Assembly (NCBI GenBank): GCA_910586775.1 | Contig: CAJUJN010000001.1 | Coordinates: forward strand, 138,559 to 202,558 | From: an uncultured Acetatifactor sp. | GTDB taxonomy: Bacteria; Bacillota; Clostridia; Lachnospirales; Lachnospiraceae | Direction of reading: 5' to 3' | DNA length: 64,000 nt | Part shown: positions 60,101 through 64,000 of the stretch, in pieces | Layout of the letters: every line of letters starts with the position of its first letter | How positions within the stretch are numbered: position 1 is the stretch's first letter | Notes under the pieces: model-generated | Databases searched by the model: none | Seen by the model: only the letters and a program-made list of their open reading frames with translations | What the model was told of the DNA's origin: nothing | Translations under genes and position numbers: made by a program

Positions 60101-62141
60101 CCGGTGTAAAAACAGCCTTTAATTCTTTGCTTCCTGCATTGCCGTAAGATGTTACACCTGCCCAGGAAAAGGTGCCGTCAACAGATGTGCCGTCTGCTGT
60201 CTGAGCAGAACCTCCCGCTGATGTTCCGTTCAGCACCGAATTGTCTACCGGATCACCATATGTGACGGTAACTGTTGGCGCTTTTACATTGACTTTTAAA
60301 AGTTCATGATTCTGGTAGGGTGTATCTGCCAACTTAAGCACATCGCCCATCAATGCAGACAGCCCCTCATCATATGTATACTTAATTTGGCTTCTGCCAT
60401 TATTCAAACTAAAAGTATATCCGTCAGCTACAGAACCACTTGTTCCGGTTAAGAACAACTGGTCAGGTGCGCCGACAGTTCCTTCATCGCAATTTGTCAC
60501 ATCAACCAAGTAGTTCATACCGCCTATTGTGACAATATTCCACATATGTCCGCCTGCCCCGGTGCCACCGGCCATGACTCCTGTGACAGTATAGCAGGCA
60601 ACATCCTGGAAATCTGATAAATCACAAAGATACTGGAACGCTTTTGAATAACCTTCACATACCACTTTAGTTGATTCATCACCATCAAACACCCAGATCA
60701 TTTGCCATGGATTACCATAATCCGGAGATGTAGCTTCTGCTGCTTCATTATTGTAGGATACCAGATTGCATATCTCTGTTAAGTATGACTTCAGCTTGTC
60801 ATAGTCTGACTCAGTGTCATGTCTATCCACAATTGCCTTCGCATTTGCTGCTGCCGATGCTGCGGTCTGAACCTTCTGTGTATCTATAATATAAATACTT
60901 TCACTGCTTCCTCTATACTCTTTAGCCACTGCCATAGAAATATATAGCGAATTCGCCATGCCAGTATCATCAAGGCTGTATGCCATCGCAACGCCGACAG
61001 TCTTGTCATACCAGTATAAATCGTAAGGACAATCCATTAAGAGATAAGCCATTACCTGACTCACAGTACTTTTTACCTGTGTCGAGAGAATCTTAACTCC
61101 GCTTATGGCGATATCCTCGGTGGAACTTCTGTTCCCTGACGCAATCTCTTTTATCTGAGTTTTCAATGTATCATAAATAATTTTCTCATCCCCGGTCAGC
61201 CTGTCCCCGCCAACATTCCCATACAACGAAATATCATCGTTACCATAGAAAAGCTGGTACACATACCCTTCAAACAATTCATCGTTATCAGGAATATCTG
61301 CCTCCGGCACAACCGTTATTTCGACTGTCTCAAAATTCTCTTCCGGGATTTCCGTCTGCTCATCCTCCGAAGTACCCTCGGCGCTTTCCTTCTGCGGCGC
61401 TTCCTCTGAAGGCTCTGCCGGATTTTCTATCTTTTCGCTGTCCGCCGCTCCCTCGGGGTTCTTCGCTTTATTGTCTGAAGATGCCTCTGTATCAAGATTC
61501 TGTTCATCTGAGGAAGATGTTTCTGCCTCTTCCTTCCGCTCATCTACCGAGGATTTTTCTGTTTCTTCCTGTTCATCCTCCGAAGAAGCCGCTGTTTCTT
61601 CCTGCCCATCCGCTGAAGAATCTGCTGTTTCTTCCTTCTCCGCATCCGCTGAAGACTTTTCAGGCTCCTCCTGCCCATTCGCCGAAGATTCTACCTGACC
61701 TTCCTGCCGGCCGTCTTCCGCTTCTGCCTGACCTTCATTCCGGCTGTCTTCCGAAGGCTTCACAGCACTTTCCTTACTGCTGTTCCCCTCCGAAGCATCC
61801 GCCGTATCTGCCTTCTGACCATCTTGCTCCGAAGTTTCCGCCGTACTTTCTTTCTGGCCGTCCTCCTCTGAAGATTCTGCCGTTACCGCCTGCTGTTCAT
61901 CGCCTAAAAGGGTCTCCTCCATATCCTTCAAAAAGATGCCCCCCCTGGCGGGCTCTGTCGTCGAAGTTTCCGACCACAGTCCCTCACTGTCCTCCTCTGC
62001 TTCAACCGGCTGGCTGTCTGCATCGTAAGTATTCTCCTCCGCGAATGCAGACAGCAGCAAACCATCCGCATTACTGCCGACAAGAGCAGCCGCCACCAGC
62101 AGTGCCAGAGCACATTTGCCTCTTCGCTTCCAATTCCGCAT
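57198..62141 (-). CDS. Large cell-surface protein: transglutaminase-like, MBG and Ig-like repeats
   Basis: 1,647 residues from the ATG at 62141 (GAGG 8 bases upstream; a GTG at 62174 and an ATG at 62162 are less likely). Order: signal peptide (CALALLVAAALVGSNADGLLLSAFA); Ser/Glu-rich repeats to about 260; a transglutaminase-like domain with Cys in VVCEGYSKAFQYL (~492), His in GGHMWNIV (~531), Asp in LVDVTN (~545); several YDG/MBG-type repeats (YGDPVDNSVL, AKTYG-like EKTYGADDPEFSY); a BIG2-like segment; a C-terminal membrane helix (IALYLIAMLVSGGILAGMVF) and RRRR. SPKTSDENP before the helix resembles a sortase signal. Likely wall-linked adhesin or modifying enzyme. Confidence 0.88.
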   Translation of the reverse strand: MRNWKRRGKCALALLVAAALVGSNADGLLLSAFAEENTYDADSQPVEAEEDSEGLWSETSTTEPARGGIFLKDMEETLLGDEQQAVTAESSEEDGQKESTAETSEQDGQKADTADASEGNSSKESAVKPSEDSRNEGQAEAEDGRQEGQVESSANGQEEPEKSSADAEKEETADSSADGQEETAASSEDEQEETEKSSVDERKEEAETSSSDEQNLDTEASSDNKAKNPEGAADSEKIENPAEPSEEAPQKESAEGTSEDEQTEIPEENFETVEITVVPEADIPDNDELFEGYVYQLFYGNDDISLYGNVGGDRLTGDEKIIYDTLKTQIKEIASGNRSSTEDIAISGVKILSTQVKSTVSQVMAYLLMDCPYDLYWYDKTVGVAMAYSLDDTGMANSLYISMAVAKEYRGSSESIYIIDTQKVQTAASAAANAKAIVDRHDTESDYDKLKSYLTEICNLVSYNNEAAEATSPDYGNPWQMIWVFDGDESTKVVCEGYSKAFQYLCDLSDFQDVACYTVTGVMAGGTGAGGHMWNIVTIGGMNYLVDVTNCDEGTVGAPDQLFLTGTSGSVADGYTFSLNNGRSQIKYTYDEGLSALMGDVLKLADTPYQNHELLKVNVKAPTVTVTYGDPVDNSVLNGTSAGGSAQTADGTSVDGTFSWAGVTSYGNAGSKELKAVFTPDDTTQYQTVTNIAVAVTVNPKAITVTARDTEKTYGADDPEFSYTVTEGSVVSGDSLSVEFGREQGEDVREGGYAITPGNPAGTGSNYNITFINGTLTIKPAVCTVAVSDDQNIFQEKGEFTEPTFTGVKGEVLTGQLTYSYGTQSQAVDYNTLKAELATLETGTTGTIQYSFKPESANYNLSEGKFNFTVKDIIFTVNGAPATVANAVSIKTDSVYGDDWANIVTIGNITAAAGAETDSRPENFTLSVSGMPNAGTQDFEVWYSGTLGGKEFTRSIVCAGTVNVAERTITVSAGSYKVSKTYDRTAGTGTVTGALEVSGILSKDTGVTVTTVPVDYTNPNVGGQTQMVLPLTLNGDIAGNYRLGSNTVTVPCEILPMVIAPILEITGTYSYTGQAIVPELTVSYTMSDGAADTLGETDYVVALSDNMNAGTAKVSVTPKAGGNYTWANAVEGTFDIAKIDYPYATTAELYARYGNEATFDLASMLPSGYVLGTVSAADSDGILAGTPAVNGSVLSYKMSSDRVKVGKTAVITVPVIESTNYRAFELALTVTLSDKLEQTDFRFSQSALNKTYGDGDFAAEVVNAADGSTLSFTSSNPNVAIVDNNGKVQILSAGTTAITAWASETNDYMRGTAVCTLNVAPRALAWDTGALSAADKEGTITNQKASLYGELRVTGILDADKGAVSFSCPADRLTGTYAAAEPGAQKVLLSWADAENPAVLQGEKAANYVLPAALPEVTGKINAVSTVPVPPAESTAQVQFSLSMESGISQVPAALAGIESLNTPEKIEAQMKLNIRNQAASVSQENTAVYDVTLMVNVDGAGWQAAGKDNFPADGLTITLPYPEGTGRDANDFVVCHLFTEEMNGHKAGEVEYPAVTKTDAGIRFKVYGLSPISVGWTKAGELNNMVEVKESGTASEPAGSQQSAAPESPKTSDENPIALYLIAMLVSGGILAGMVFGRRRRINNRK

Positions 62142-62201
62142 GCTGTCTTCCTCTCTTTCCATGTATTTACGCACAATGGCGTGTATGAATTATCGTAAAT
62201 A

Positions 62202-62230
62202 ATTATACAAAACCTTTTACCACTTGTAAA
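62202..62230 (-). promoter_or_regulatory. Promoter of the surface protein gene
   Basis: Minus strand: -35 TTTACA (62225-62230), 17-base spacer, -10 TATAAT (62202-62207), a near-consensus sigma-A promoter about 60 bases before the start. Confidence 0.75.
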
Positions 62231-62406
62231 CAATATCCCTCATTTTTCTGACTTTGACATTTTAACCTTTAAACTTAAGACTGCCATAATTTACTAATCT
62301 GTCCAGTGATTGGCATATTAAAAACAGCAGAAAAAGTCGGGCATAAACGAAAAAAATGTTCTATAATATAATCAGTGGCAACCACACTGAAGAAAGGAAC
62401 CCGCCC

Positions 62407-63363
62407 ATGAACCCCCGAATCGAAAGCATCCGGAAAGCCATAGCATATATGGAAGACAGCCTGACCGTCAAAATCACAGTGAAAGATATCGCCGAAGAAG
62501 CAAATCTGTCGGAATTCCATTTTCAACGCGTCTTCCACGCAATGTGCGGCATTTCAGTCAGCGAATATCTGCGCAGCAGGCGCCTTGCGCTGGCCGCCGC
62601 GGAATTATCTGCAGGAAATATAAAAATAGTCGATATTGCAATAAAATATGGGTATGACTCTCCCGATGGCTTTGCAAGAGCCTTCGCAAAGTTTCATGGG
62701 ATTACGCCCTCTGCCGCAAAGGAAAAAGGTGCAAAGCTGCGCGCATTTACCCCTTTAACCGTGAAATCTCCGCCGGAGGGCGGTACCCTAATGGAATACA
62801 GGATTGTCGAAAAAGAAGAATTCACGCTCATCGGCCGGAAACGTCAGTTCAATACGGAGAACTCCTACGCCAGAATCCCCGAATTTTGGAAAGAACACTG
62901 GCGAGACGGCGGATACCGGATTGTATCGGGGATGTACGGCCTGTGCATCGACCTGAACGGAACAACCTTTGATTATTATATTGCGGACGAATACAAACCG
63001 GATAATAAGGCAGATACTTCAGACCGCTTATATGCTTCCCGCAACTGTGCCTTTTCCTGTCCCTGCATGCAATATAAGAATTTCCCGGAAGGTTACGAAA
63101 CCAGAACACTTCCCAGGGGGACATGGGCGATTTTTCCCTGTACATCAGGGACATTGCAGGATACAAACACGAAGATGTGGGGAGAATGGTTCCCAAATTG
63201 CCGGGATTATGAACTGGGCGGGAACTATAACATAGAGTTATATACGCCGCCCAACCCGGACAATCCCCGGCAAAGCTACTGCGAACTGTGGCTGCCTTTA
63301 ACGAAAATACGAACCGGAAAAATCCGGGCAGAATCAGAAAGGGGTAATATGGCATGGAAATGA
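62407..63363 (+). CDS. AraC-family regulator with GyrI-like effector domain
   Basis: 318 residues. Two AraC helix-turn-helix motifs fill the first 105 residues (IRKAIAYMEDSLTVKITVKDIAEEANLSEFHFQRVF and IAIKYGYDSPDGFARAFAKFHGITPSA), then a GyrI/Rob-like effector-binding domain (MEYRIVEKEEFTLIGRKRQF ... FPNCRDYELGGNYNIELYTP). Members bind small hydrophobic or aromatic ligands and often control drug efflux. The ATG at 62407 follows AAAGGA; an earlier ATG (62356) lacks a site. TATAAT at 62362-62367 may be its -10 box. It overlaps the next gene by 10 bases. Confidence 0.93.
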   Translation: MNPRIESIRKAIAYMEDSLTVKITVKDIAEEANLSEFHFQRVFHAMCGISVSEYLRSRRLALAAAELSAGNIKIVDIAIKYGYDSPDGFARAFAKFHGITPSAAKEKGAKLRAFTPLTVKSPPEGGTLMEYRIVEKEEFTLIGRKRQFNTENSYARIPEFWKEHWRDGGYRIVSGMYGLCIDLNGTTFDYYIADEYKPDNKADTSDRLYASRNCAFSCPCMQYKNFPEGYETRTLPRGTWAIFPCTSGTLQDTNTKMWGEWFPNCRDYELGGNYNIELYTPPNPDNPRQSYCELWLPLTKIRTGKIRAESERGNMAWK

Positions 63364-63818
63364 AACGGTGTATAAAAGAAGCCTTTGCGGTGATTGGGAA
63401 AGAAGGCTCCACCGATGAGGGCAAGGGCTTTATAGCCAGACTGTGGGAGGATGCGAACGGTCATTTCAATGAAGTTGCGCATCTGGCAAAAAAAGATGAA
63501 GATGGAAATCTTGCGGGAATCTGGGGTGCCATGTCCGACCGGACACGTTCCTTCCTGCCCTGGGAGGAAAGCTTCACCAGAGGCCTGTATCTTGCCGGTG
63601 TTGAGTGCAGGGATGACGCGGAGGCTCCGGAGGGCTGGACGAAGTGGAGGATTCCGGGATATGAATACATTTATGCGGAAAATGACAGCGGTAATACTTT
63701 TCCGGAAATGATTCAGTATCTGCAGGATAATCACATTCCCCTTGCCGGTGCCGTGCACGACTTTACTTGCCCGAAAACAGGAAAGAGCTGCCTGTTTTTT
63801 CCAATCCTCAGACTGTAA
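63354..63818 (+). CDS. GyrI-like effector-binding domain protein
   Basis: 154 residues forming a single GyrI-like small-molecule-binding domain without DNA-binding part (CIKEAFAVIGKEGSTDEGKGF ... AGVECRDDAEAPEGWTKWRIPGYEYIYAE). AAGGGG lies 9-10 bases before the ATG. Coupled with the AraC/GyrI gene by a 10-base overlap. Such proteins may bind or hydrolyse toxic small molecules and so modulate the regulator's ligand pool; this is inference. No gene or clear signal follows, 63819-64000. Confidence 0.8.
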   Translation: MEMKRCIKEAFAVIGKEGSTDEGKGFIARLWEDANGHFNEVAHLAKKDEDGNLAGIWGAMSDRTRSFLPWEESFTRGLYLAGVECRDDAEAPEGWTKWRIPGYEYIYAENDSGNTFPEMIQYLQDNHIPLAGAVHDFTCPKTGKSCLFFPILRL

Positions 63819-64000
63819 GAATCCTTCCGCAATTCCTCCTGGGGCATTTTTCCGGATGTCATTTGTTCGGCATGCCGGGCAGATAAACGGCAAATAACGT
63901 CATCCGAGCAATCATCCGAACAGGCAGAAATTGCCGGAAGCCTGCATATATGATATTGACTCGCAATAACTGCACTTAAAAGAAAGATTTTTAAAAATTA

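Noticed and set aside
1..64000. CRISPR arrays, rRNA and tRNA genes
   Set aside because: None found; the repeats seen are single or few copies with internal pairing and no regular spacers.

Overview
The window looks like a chromosomal segment of a spore-forming, flagellated member of the Lachnospiraceae (Clostridia). The basis is gene content and order: a cdaA-cdaR-glmM block, ptsH, an mbl-flhO-flhP block as in Bacillus, yvyF-comF, ftsEX with a CwlO/PcsB-like hydrolase, a Spo0A-type DNA-binding domain, a YjfB motility protein, and several uncharacterised families I associate with this group. Base composition looks roughly balanced. No rRNA, tRNA or CRISPR array was seen.

Layout. (1) 1-11.5 kb, minus strand: an exopolysaccharide cluster. 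It has a polyprenyl glycosylphosphotransferase, a Wzz-like chain-length protein with a kinase-like but motif-less tail, an EpsG-type polymerase, five glycosyltransferases, two membrane proteins that may be halves of one broken gene, and a stand-alone Spo0A DNA-binding domain. (2) 11.8-19.1 kb: a YerB-like lipoprotein, HPr, the c-di-AMP/cell-wall block (cdaA, cdaR, glmM) and two membrane proteins. (3) 19.1-26.7 kb: yvyF, comF, recD2, a FlgJ-like rod protein, flhP, flhO and mbl. (4) 27-32.4 kb: uvrA and uvrB with a gene remnant between them. (5) 32.6-37.1 kb: a gene graveyard of broken genes and short repeats. (6) 37.1-39.1 kb: the most unusual gene of the window. It joins a cytosine-C5 methyltransferase-like domain that has lost its catalytic cysteine to two PD-(D/E)XK nuclease-like domains, and it has its own promoter. 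(7) 39.3-43.7 kb, plus strand: a potABCD polyamine transporter operon with a strong promoter overlapped by a perfect palindrome. (8) 43.7-47.7 kb: small proteins and two large GT-C membrane glycosyltransferases. (9) 47.8-53.5 kb: an S41 peptidase, an EnvC/CwlO-like hydrolase, ftsX, ftsE and a PucR-type regulator. (10) 53.8-57 kb: YjfB, CvfB, an acyl-ACP thioesterase and a CPBP protease. (11) 57.2-62.1 kb: a 1,647-residue surface protein. (12) 62.4-63.8 kb: an AraC/GyrI regulator and a second GyrI-like protein.

Between genes there are at least three families of small structured repeats. One is a ~102-bp TA-bounded element whose hairpin stems covary and of which one copy is inserted inside another. 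The second is a 31-bp palindrome, one copy of which cleanly interrupts a pseudogene. The third is a ~110-130-bp element. They point to past or present activity of non-autonomous mobile elements; no transposase gene was recognised in the window.
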